This document shows, one piece after another, positions 55,558-64,000 of a DNA stretch of 64,000 nt. The stretch is from positions 3,782,001-3,846,000 of the forward strand of contig CP071498.1 in NCBI GenBank assembly GCA_017354895.1, in the 5' to 3' direction. The position numbers were made by a program, and so were the translations under genes. The first letter of the stretch is position 1, and each line of letters opens with the position of its first letter. This stretch comes from Podospora comata. Its lineage: Eukaryota > Ascomycota > Sordariomycetes > Sordariales > Podosporaceae. The notes below the pieces were generated by a model, which was not told the DNA's origin, did no database searches, and was given only the letters and a program-made list of their open reading frames with translations.

Positions 55558-57175
55558 TTACGCTGGCCTGATGCACACAAGAGACTCGGCCCTGAACATG
55601 TATGGTATGAATGCCGGTCCGAGCGACCAGCTCTCAAGCCGCCTGGCAACGTTCTACATGTGGTCGGTTAGCAACGGTCTCGCGGATGGCACGAGGGCGT
55701 TAACAACAAGCTTACCTTTGCCTCAGGGGTAAGATCCGTCGCGCCGGTTAACTGGTCTTGACACAGGGCTTCCTCCACTGTGCCTGGCCACGCACAGGTG
55801 ATGGTGTCTAATAGAACCACCAGCCAGTCCATGCCGACATGGAACGAGGGGAACTGGACGACATATTCCCGGAGAGCGGGCCAGATCACAAAGTCCAGGA
55901 TCATCGGGTGTGGCATAAAGTACTGGTTGGGCGTCGGGCGGAGCCACATGGGTATCGACTCGAAATGTTCCTCGGTCGGCATAATCATCCACTGCGTCAC
56001 CCAGAACAGTACGTACATGAATCCAAAGGACGTCATGGAGCGACGCCTCTCGCTCATGATGCTGTGAACAACCCTGACGGCCCACTGCGACAGCAACGGG
56101 GCCTTTTCGAAATGGTCCCGGTCGCACAAGGCCCCCACATGTGCGTGTGTACCCAACACGTCCTCTGGCGACGACGCCTCTTGTAACCTAGCCTGAGCCT
56201 CGGCAAGAAAGCCAAACAGAAACCCTCGCAACGTCCCGTCGAAATCTGAATGGGCGACCATCATGCTCCAACGGGGCACGAACAGGCTGCGAGGTATGGT
56301 GCCCGGGGCGGCGAGCCTGTCGTGGTCGCTGAGGATGTTGGGATGAATCCGAAGGTTGTCTCGGATATGCCGAGGCGCGTTCAAGGCTATCCCACCCTGG
56401 AGTCCGACGGCAAATGGCCATATTTTCACGATCTTCACGCCGGTGGTATGCGTCTTCTCGGAAGCCCTGTCAATCTCTGCATGAGGCTGGGGAGGAGTCT
56501 GCAATACAACAACGCTTCCAGTTCTCGGGTCAATCTCCTCGGCCAAGAGATTTGAGGGAATGTGTCCAAACTCGCTGCGGTCGAAGGTGGGAGCAAGGAA
56601 GTCCTCCTGGGTGGTTGACAACAACATATTGGGGTGGTAATGCTGGATCTCGACTCCATCGTGATGAATAGAACTTCCAGGAGTCACTGCCCGCGTGGCG
56701 ATGTCGGGTATGGCCGAAAGGGATACGGAAGCTGAAGCCACGGCATGGGCCAGCTGATCGACCGTGTCTCCTAGTCTGAGGCGCGCCAGCAAGAGCGCGG
56801 CATCTTGGTCTGTACTCAACCGAAGTCCATCGATGACGCGTTCCAAGCGGGAGACCTGGGATGTAAGAGCACTGTTTTCGGCTTTGAGCTGGTCGACTCG
56901 GGTTGTACCCTCGGGTCTGTCATACACGCAGACAGCATCTCGACGCAGGCATTCGGTGCATGTTGGGCGTTTTCCATCGCACTGGGAGTTCAAAGAGTCA
57001 CGTCATCAGCATGGGGCCAACAAGAGGACAGAAGGCTCACAAGACTAACCTTTCGCCTCCTCTCTCTGCAGTTGATACACGGGCTTCTGGTTTTGGCAGG
57101 CACGGGCCGGAGGTTGCTACTGGGTTCGCTGCTCCCTAGCGACGGCCGAGCGGGTGCTGGCGCCAGCGGGCGCAT
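55558..57175 (-). CDS. Zn2Cys6 transcription factor with DUF3425 domain (likely cluster regulator)
   Basis: Three exons: 57050-57175, 55716-56981 and 55558-55653; introns of 68 nt (GTTAGT..CCCAG) and 62 nt (GTAAGC..TGTAG), both phase 0; 495 residues. Splicing completes the zinc cluster: Cys33, 36, 43, 50, 53, 60 (C-x2-C-x6-C-x6-C-x2-C-x6-C) in CINCRERRRK-CDGKRPTC. A coiled coil (VDQLKAENSALTSQVSRLERV) gives dimerisation. The C-terminal half has WLRPTPNQYFMPHPMILDFVIWPALRE, a DUF3425 signature, and the last exon adds NVARRLESWSLGPAFIPYM. It sits between the NRPS-like gene and the tyrosinase on the same strand, so it is the natural candidate to control them. Confidence 0.85.
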
Positions 57176-57972
57176 GAGTCTCGAGAACCCCAGCTCAGTG
57201 TGTATCTGATTGTGTAGATAACGGCCGAGTTTTCGAGCTATGGCGGTCAGCGCCACAAATTTAGCAATCTCTTAACCGTGACCCCCCAGTGGGCGGGCTG
57301 GGATGTCTCCATGAGACACATGGGGGGAGGGGGGAGGTGGAGAGGGGGGGGGAGGAGGGGCAATTGCCGCATTGAGAAACCGGACCCTAACCCGACTTCT
57401 GTTAAGTTCCAGCGGCATCGGTCGAGTTGGGCAGCTTGTGTGCGTCGCCCGCGAGAATGCGAGTAGTCATGGTATGATAAGACAAAGACAGCCTAGTCTG
57501 CTGGTATGGGTGAGGTTTGCCAACTTGGCTCTCTAGTTGTGGTCTTTATTAGCCGCTTTTGATCAGGCAAATGTCTGGATGGTGGGAACTGGAAAGAAGA
57601 GAATTTTCTCTGCCCAGCGGCCTGTGTATGATGACACTACCTGTCATAAGGCAACTGGTACAAGACTGCCATTCACCACGCATGAACTGCGGTAGATTGG
57701 CCACGGGTTGTGATTGGCTGGTTTTGTGTGGGCTCTCCTGTTTGGGTCCCCTTATGACGATGTGGAGCATATTCCTGAATCTCTGGCACAGCCAAGCGGG
57801 GACCCGGGTAGAAGACCAGGCTTCTCCATGTTGGAATTCAAAGAGGACTAGAAGAAAACAAGCTTTAGCATTGGGCAGAATCATGGACTGTGGCTTGTAG
57901 ACTGAAACCTTGTGCAACGTACACACCTTGGGCTAAGCTACAAAACACCACCTATCCACATACCTACCCATC
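57176..57972. other. Spacer between tyrosinase and regulator genes
   Basis: Promoter of the regulator on the minus strand and 3' flank of the tyrosinase. It holds the G-rich tract at 57321-57360. No gene seen. Confidence 0.5.
57321..57360 (+). promoter_or_regulatory. G-rich tract with quadruplex potential in the regulator promoter
   Basis: Five or more runs of four to nine G on the plus strand lie 145-185 bases upstream of the regulator start codon (minus-strand gene). Such tracts can form G-quadruplexes; an effect on transcription is speculation. Confidence 0.35.
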
Positions 57973-58998
57973 CTACACAAACTCATAACACAAATAACCC
58001 CCCTTGATATCCATCACATCCGCCACCGTCGCATTCGGAATGATCCCCAACGAAGACATGACGTGCCCCAAAGTAATCTCGTTGCCCCCATCACCACTCG
58101 TCGAATCCGGCGTCACGGCCAAAATCTCAGCAGTAGGTTTCCCCCACATGGCGGATTCCACCTCCATACCACCCGGAAACTCGGAAAACCCCACCGCCGG
58201 ATCCTGCGCGTTGAGCCCGCTGATGTCCTTGAGCCTCGTATTGAGATCTTTCTTCTGCCAGTCCCACCACATCTTGTCCACGAAGCCGTGATGCAAAAAG
58301 AACAACGGGTCGCCTGACGAGGTGATTGAGTCCCCGTCCATCATTGCCAGCGCCATGTGCCCGACGAGATGAGGGCCCGAGTAGATGGCGTCCAGTGCCT
58401 GGCTGTAGGTTGGCCCGCTGATCGCCGAGGCGACATAGGTGGCACCACACTGGGTGCTGAGGGCGTTGGTGATGCGCCGGTTGACGCAGCGTGGTTGTGA
58501 CTTGAACCCTGGGCCGATATTGACGGTGAGGTTTGCAAAAGGGCCATCAGCCACGCAGTTCTTTGAGCCTTTACCGGTGCCGCCGAAGCCAGTGGCGGGA
58601 TCGAAGACGGGGCTGGAGGAGAATTTGCCTGCGTCGCGGGTCTCGTCCCAGTAGGGGAGGGGGCCAGAGTAGCCGCATTCTTTGAGGAGGAAGGCGAGGA
58701 TGTTGATGTAGTACCGGTGATATGGGAGGAACTGGCCCGTGGTGTGGATTTGCAGGGCGTGAATTTGGTGAAGAGAGACAAGTTCGTCCCAGCGGGTTTT
58801 GGCGCCGGGGAGGCGGTTGAGCTTTTGGGGAGATTTGAGGAGGCAGACGTTGGCGGCGAGGTAGGCTTTCTTGTCGGCTTCTTTCATGTCATGCCATGAA
58901 GGACGTTTCTGTGGGTTGGTGCATGCTGTGGCTGCGGGCACGGCGGCGCTGAGAGCGGTGCTGGCCGTGAGCAGGGCGATGAAGAAATCTCGGAGCAT
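57973..58998 (-). CDS. Secreted tyrosinase (type 3 copper enzyme)
   Basis: Single exon, 341 residues. MLRDFFIALLTASTALSAAV is a signal peptide. Copper A ligands are His77, His85 and His94 (H-x8-H in HTTGQFLPYH); copper B ligands His210, His214 and His237 (PHLVGH, DPLFFLHH). The set is complete and the DPLFFLHHGFVDKMWWDWQ block is characteristic. It is a short-type enzyme without the long C-terminal latency domain of many fungal tyrosinases. It would hydroxylate or oxidise phenols outside the cell or in the secretory path. The position beside the regulator and an NRPS-like gene whose predicted substrate is aromatic suggests action on the product or its precursor. Confidence 0.9.
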   Translation of the reverse strand: MLRDFFIALLTASTALSAAVPAATACTNPQKRPSWHDMKEADKKAYLAANVCLLKSPQKLNRLPGAKTRWDELVSLHQIHALQIHTTGQFLPYHRYYINILAFLLKECGYSGPLPYWDETRDAGKFSSSPVFDPATGFGGTGKGSKNCVADGPFANLTVNIGPGFKSQPRCVNRRITNALSTQCGATYVASAISGPTYSQALDAIYSGPHLVGHMALAMMDGDSITSSGDPLFFLHHGFVDKMWWDWQKKDLNTRLKDISGLNAQDPAVGFSEFPGGMEVESAMWGKPTAEILAVTPDSTSGDGGNEITLGHVMSSLGIIPNATVADVMDIKGGYLCYEFV

Positions 58999-59445
58999 GA
59001 TGCCGACTTTTTGGGTTCACTTTAGAGTCCAAGCCAGGCAGGACATTTTGGCGGTGCATTCGAGTTCAGATATAGATTTTCAGCATTTGACTGGTTTGTG
59101 CGTGTGCCCCAGTTGTGTCAGACGATGGAATCATGGATATTGACGTACCTACATCAACTGTGCCAACAGAAATTGAATCTTCGGTTGCGGATAAATCTTG
59201 GCTGGCCATCTCCCCACAAAAGCAATTTCCAAGTGCCGCCCGTTCCTGCCGAGCGCTGTTGTCTAGCAGCAGAGTATTATTTGGAGAATTTGCTTCCGAG
59301 CTTTTTCTGCAGTTGGTGGCTTCATGTTAACCCAATTGGTGCGCATCTACAACACATAGCCTGTCATATTCAGTATTACGTGGCCAAGGAATTGAGGCTA
59401 GATTTCTGTTGTTCTTACAGTACAAATACATCTTCAGTCATATGT
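58999..59445. other. Intergenic, promoter of tyrosinase
   Basis: No gene supported. Confidence 0.5.
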
Positions 59446-60250
59446 TGAGAGCAAGCCGGCGCTCTGAGGTGGTCTCTTCATCTCCTCCATCCTCTTCCCA
59501 CTCTGCATGCTCTTTCGGGCCATCCACTTCTTCATCCTCCGTAACTGGACCAGGATCCGGAGGCACAAGCACTTCGGGATCATCCGTGATACTAAGAAAC
59601 TTTCTTCTCGCTTCCAAATGTGACCTTTCTCCCGCCCTTAGAACGCTGTTTGTAGTACGTCGTCGTGGGCTCGAATCACCAGGCGAGATATCATCAAAAG
59701 TTGAGGAGGAAAACGTTATATTGTTAAAAGAAGAGAATTACCCTCCAAAGCTGAGCAAAGCCTATAAATTATCGTCCTCCACCAATCCCTACTTATCGCC
59801 CCAACATGTTCCAACACCCTATATTATATCGAAAGGAGTTTTCAAACTGCTCAAAGTAATGCTTGGTGTGCAGCGCTCGTGGCCAGGCATGTATGTGAAC
59901 CTGGAAGAGTACTCAACCTGCAGTTTCAAAATGGTTGTTCAAGCTTTTCCCTGGTAGTATGTTGTCTCCTCGAGCCGGGTCGTCTTTACTGGCTGGGTCG
60001 AAGTTCCCAATCCCGTCTTCTGACCATTTCTGGGGTATGCTGGAGAGGAGGATAGCGTCACACTTCAGTCCAGCCTTTCCTCCATCAGCATCCGACGGAG
60101 AAGACTCGTGACAATGACCCTTCCACTTTCCTGGGGCGATTCTACCAAAGGTCTCATCTCTGAACCCTCCACAAACGGCCCCGCTCGAGGGACTCGGAAC
60201 GGTTGCTATCTATGAGCTCTGGAATGAGGTCAATAACGCTGGAAAGATGG
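59446..60250 (-). pseudogene. Decayed gene of unrecognised family
   Basis: Minus-strand text reads as natural protein over ~240 residues: CGGFRDETFGRIAPGKWKGH, CDAILLSSIPQKWSEDGIGN, GDNILPGKSLNNHFETAG, then a TGA, HAWPRALHTKHYFEQFENSF with RYNIGCWNMLGR, two more stops, and after a one-base frame change DDISPGDSSPRRRTTNSV, GERSHLEARRKFLSITDD with an acidic tail ending ERRLALNI at 59446. At least four lesions. A GTAATT..GAG intron could hide part of the 3' break but not the stops. The plus-strand frame at 59409-59957 is its shadow. I cannot name the family. Confidence 0.5.
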
Positions 60251-60337
60251 CAGCAAACGGGCTGGGTAGTACATACCTGGAAGGCCCGGCAATCCACAAT
60301 CCATTTCTCCTGGTGTTGTGAGCAAGAGACCTAGATC

Positions 60338-61015
60338 TCAGTTGTCGTCCTCGGTTCTAAGCAACCACTCTTTGATTTCCTCGTTTTGGGATTGGTTGGT
60401 GTCTCCAGACCTAGTCTGCTGTTCCGATCCTTCCTCTTTTGTTGTAGCTGCTTCCTCGCTTCCACTTTGCTCGACCTGATTGGATTCAGCAGGAGCTGGA
60501 ACAAAACAAGCTCGAAGAATGAAGTCTTTCAACTGCATCAAATACAACTTCTCAACACCCAAGTTCCAGCCAATACGCATCATCCACACTCTTTCTTCTG
60601 TCCTGACCTCTTCTTCCGATCTGTCTCGTATAGCCTTGAGCCATCGCGAAACCCAGGGGCCGAGCTTCCGAGATAAGGCGTATTTGTCCGCCAACACAAG
60701 GATGCGGTATAATTCCGCTGTCGACGGAGATGAAGGAACAGATTCAAAATTGCCGTGCGTGATATGGAACAGGGTTTGCATATCGCGGGGTGAGTCCTGA
60801 GGCAATGATACGGTCTCCAAGACAGACCGGATGAGGAAGATGGCTTCCATGATTCTGCCCAGAGTCCGCCAAATCGCATCGCCTTGAACGCTGGAGAAGA
60901 CCGCTGCAGGGTTCAGGAGCACACATGAAAGTTTGTTGGGGTTTCGGATTCTAGGGCGCTGCCGGTGCGCAGTATTAGATCGCCATCCGGGCGACCAACA
61001 CGGTTGTGACCCCTT
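60338..61015 (-). pseudogene. Decayed BTB/POZ gene copy
   Basis: One frame has GRPDGDLILRTGSALE, a TGA, then QRSSPAFKAMRFGGLWAESW; the rest of the fold is in another frame: VSLPQDSPRDMQTLFHITHG, LYRILVLADKYALSRKLGPW, and a helical part with MRIGWNLGVEKLYLMQL and a Glu/Ser/Gln-rich tail. So the first BTB strand pair and the later helices are out of frame, with one stop. A 261-codon open frame (60338-61123) exists but its N-terminal part is not BTB-like. A truncated product is possible. Confidence 0.6.
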
Positions 61016-61880
61016 CGATATGGGGCTCCCGCAGTTGATGGCGTTGGTATCGTAGCATTGACATTTTGTGAAGTCTGTTTTTCTTGAGATAAAAGGAGAA
61101 GAGGAATCTGGTAAGCGAGTCATTTTGAGGGATTGGTCAAGCTGATGCTGCCTTGCTGGTGCGCTGTCAGGTTGTCAGCTTCATGCCATCCGATTGCTCT
61201 CTAGTGGCATGCCAAGCCCCATTTTTCCCGTCCACGTATTCGACCCTAACCCGCCACGGCGACCAGCCTTTCATCTCTGCTACATTTTATGGAACGAACT
61301 CGACAGTTTGTAGGAAAGGTAGTGTTTATTCCAGTGGATGGTATCAGCTGATGTTGAGAGAGTCGGGTTTCCAGTTGTCAAGAGTGATGTTCTGTGTTGA
61401 TCGGCGTTAGCAGCCGCTCTCGGAATTTGCCGAGATGTTCTTGTCGATAAGAAAAAGATACGGCAGCCTGTCAAGAAAAGGCCCAATACTGTGACTGGCA
61501 CTGCTTCAGCCTCAACCGCTGTTTTGGGTGAAGTTATCACGACCTCTAGAATGCTGAATCCCTGACAGACCAGGAACTTTGAAGAGGGGGGTTATGACGT
61601 CATATGCCCGGCAAAAGTGCGCTAGACTGGAAGAGGCATCCCAAGAGGCCAACACGGGCCGCAGCCGCCCGTTGAGATGGATCTCTGCCAGGATATCCAT
61701 GTGATCAGGGGAACAACGATCCCATGAACGACCCCTATCCGGCGAGTTCCAGGTTTCTGGCCTGTTGTGTGACGGCCACGACAGATCTTCTAGAAAATCT
61801 CGACATGGCCGTTGTATTTACCCTTCCGATCTCACGTCCGTCCCTTCCTCTCAGCCCCGAAGTCGCCTGAACATCCCCCG
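61016..61880. other. Intergenic, promoter of the vWA protein gene
   Basis: No gene supported; short frames only. Confidence 0.5.
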
Positions 61881-64000
61881 ATGATCTTCCCTCGTTCCTC
61901 CGCCCTGGCCGCAGGGCTGATAGGGCTGACCCCACTCACAGCTGCTTTCGGGACCATCAACGAACCGGTGGGCAGTCATCCCTTGTTTTGGCAGTCCTTG
62001 AGGAAACTCACTGACACCTCTTGTAGGTAATCCTCGGCCAGCATAATGAACATGAAATGGTTACACGACTCGCCTTTCAGTGCCCAAGTGGCCAGAAAAG
62101 CGATGGGGTGTGTTTTGAGCCCCGGTCGCTCGATCAACTGGCAGGCTATCATCGAGAAGTGATGGGTGTAGCCCTCCCCGGAGCAGGATTTAATGGCGCG
62201 GTCGGAGCTCCAGATACCCTCGACCCGGTACCTGAAGGACCAGAAGCGCACTGCGACGATGCCGATTTTGTCGACGTTCCGGGATACCCGCAGAGCCGGA
62301 CAGAGGCCAACAAGAATCTCCAAACATGTGTCGATCACCTACGAGCACGCTTCCGACAGGCATGGGTATCAGCAGAGATGCTTGTCGATGAAAGGCGAAG
62401 GATCCGGCCCGGGGAGGTCGAGCTGACGAATGCTTTTGGTGGAGACTGCAATTTTGCTTTCCCCTCCCTTCAGATCAATGTCTTTGCGCGAGCCAAGTGT
62501 AGCACTCTCGAAGGGTTTGGCCGCGCGTTACATGGTGTTCAAGACTTTTACTCCCACAGCAACTGGGCTGATGAAACCGACACAAGCAAACCCATCAGCG
62601 AGACCAACCCACCAGGGCTTGCCTTGCATGGCACCGCGAAGTTTTTGGACCTGAGGGCTTCTGGGCCGATACCAGAAGATCAGATCCCTTACAACCTAAC
62701 AACGGGTTGCTTCACGATACCAGACGGGACTCCTGGATCAGGAGACTGCGCTGGTCGGGTGACACATCATGCCCTAAACAAAGACCATGGTGTCATTCAC
62801 CTAGATGGAACTTTTGGTGATGCAGGGCCCGGGTCTCCTCGGAGCGAGGCCATATCAAGGAACTTTGAGAACGCCGTACGTGTTGCGGTACAAAGTTCCA
62901 AGGAGACCTGGGCTGCGTTTCGCGAACACCTCAGGGAGCAGTACGGAACTGTGGCCGGCAATCTTATGATCTGTGCTCTGGTGCGCGATGATCCAATCAA
63001 GGATTGTCGCAAACGGATGGCTGTCATTGCCCTGGATGCCTCTAGCAGAAGCGGTACTGTTGAGGCATCTGGCTTGCAAGTTCAGATTGCTCAAGAGTTC
63101 AAGTTGAAGTTATCTTCACATGGGCTGGACCGGATTGAGGTCATGGAGTTTGCTGAGGCCCCCAAGATTGTTTATCCTATGGGCTTCCCAGAGTCGGTGA
63201 CATTTAGTGAGCTGGATACTAAAGGAAGGACCAATATCGGCAACGCGCTTGACGTTGCCATTGACGATATCATCCAGTCACAGCCGGACACGTACACGGA
63301 CAGAGGTGCCGTAGTGCTCCTGACGGCGGGCGCGGAACCCGAAAACACGAAAGAAAACCAGGAGCTAGCTGAATATGCCCTCACCCAAGTTGAACGCGCT
63401 GCCAAAGAAGGTGTCCGCATCCACTTCGGTTGCATCAATCCACCACGGCCATTCAATGATGATCCAGATCCGTCTTGGCATGAATGTGCCCCCGGTCACT
63501 CGATCATCCCCGCTGTCCTCAAAACAGGCGGCACTTTTGCTTACATCAATCATGTTGCGGGGAGACCAGATCTCACACCGGCCCCGCACTTCATTAGCAC
63601 CATCATGTCTCGTGGCCTAACCTCCACTGATGAGTATGAGCCCGAACTGACCCGAATCTACCCTGGAATCACCATTGCCGCCCTTCTCAGCGCCGAAGAT
63701 TACCCCTCCAAATCCTTGTTCTACCCGGCCAGCCCGTCAGAAAAGATCAACATTACCATTCGCGACCGGGCTCTAGACGGCCAAGGCGTAGCCAACGGTG
63801 GAGGTGGCTGCTTCTCCATCACACTCCGCGACCGAAAGCTCGACGATCTCAAGATAGCAACCTACACCAGCTGTGGTACCGAGCCATTGATGCTGAACTA
63901 CGAGGCGCTACAGGACGTTGATTTGTTGGTGGTGGCTGAGCTGGGTGATCCGCATCACCCGCAGCAAGAGGGGTCACCGAACCCACAGGGTGTTGTGTTC
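61881..64000 (+). CDS. Secreted von Willebrand factor A-type protein with D-F-Y-S-H-S-N-W motif (3' end outside window)
   Basis: Exons 61881-61967 and 62027-64000 (continues); the 59-nt intron (GTGGGC..CTGAC..TTGTAG) is phase 0; 687 residues are visible. MIFPRSSALAAGLIGLTPLTAA is a signal peptide. Around residue 195-210 lies ALHGVQDFYSHSNWAD, shared by VWA7/G7c-like proteins and related in pattern to HET-C and zinc-dependent phospholipase C folds. From about 359 (MAVIALDAS) to 560 a Rossmann-like vWA domain follows, but the MIDAS DxSxS is changed to DASSRS. Later residues are beta rich, as in an attached all-beta domain. Likely cell surface or secreted; role unknown. Confidence 0.8.

Noticed and set aside
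60386-60800. Plus-strand frames opposite the decayed BTB copy
   Set aside because: Shadows; the BTB motifs are on the minus strand.

Overview
The window looks like a nuclear chromosome segment of a filamentous ascomycete, most likely a sordariomycete. Genes are cut by short introns (about 50-160 nt) with GT..AG ends and CTAAC/CTGAC-like branch points. It encodes a fungal methylcitrate cycle pair, a type-IVb GATA factor, Zn2Cys6/DUF3425 and DUF4360 proteins, and many BTB-domain paralogues. No bacterial features (operons, Shine-Dalgarno sites, CRISPR) are seen. The genus call is inference. All exon joins were made by hand from splice signals, phase and homology.

Left part (1-21.4 kb): the 3' end of a DUF3883 gene, an intron-containing tRNA-Gly, and then sparse single genes. 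These are an acyl-protein-thioesterase-like hydrolase, a Ser/Thr-rich membrane protein, a fungal protein of unknown function, a GATA zinc-finger factor that only appears after splicing, and four small secreted proteins (one DUF4360). Long stretches at 11.6-16.9 and 17.7-21.4 kb hold no supported gene.

Metabolic part (21.4-32.5 kb): mitochondrial 2-methylcitrate synthase and a mitochondrial isocitrate-lyase-family enzyme (best read as methylisocitrate lyase) are transcribed divergently from one roughly 1-kb promoter. This is the core of propionyl-CoA detoxification. They are followed by a short-chain dehydrogenase, a glutamine-synthetase-I-like ligase and a peroxisomal (-AKL) 4-coumarate:CoA-ligase-like enzyme.

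BTB region (32.6-39.3 kb): two intact BTB genes lie among three decayed BTB copies; two more decayed copies lie at 53.7-55.0 and 60.3-61.0 kb. This is a birth-and-death gene family. Old LTR-like repeat remnants lie at 13.5 and 39.9-40.6 kb. To the right are a PEP-mutase/ICL-family enzyme, a small GPI-type secreted protein, a type II membrane protein and a ruined DUF6604 gene.

Secondary-metabolite part (47.5-59.0 kb): a 1771-residue synthetase with the order partial PKS dehydratase fold - C - A - T - T - reductase, a Zn2Cys6/DUF3425 regulator and a secreted tyrosinase, all on the minus strand. The adenylation pocket read by hand resembles the phenylalanine code, which fits a nearby tyrosinase. 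This small cluster, with its remnant-PKS N-terminus, is the most unusual item in the window. The right edge carries a secreted von Willebrand A-type protein with a D-F-Y-S-H-S-N-W motif, cut off by the window end.
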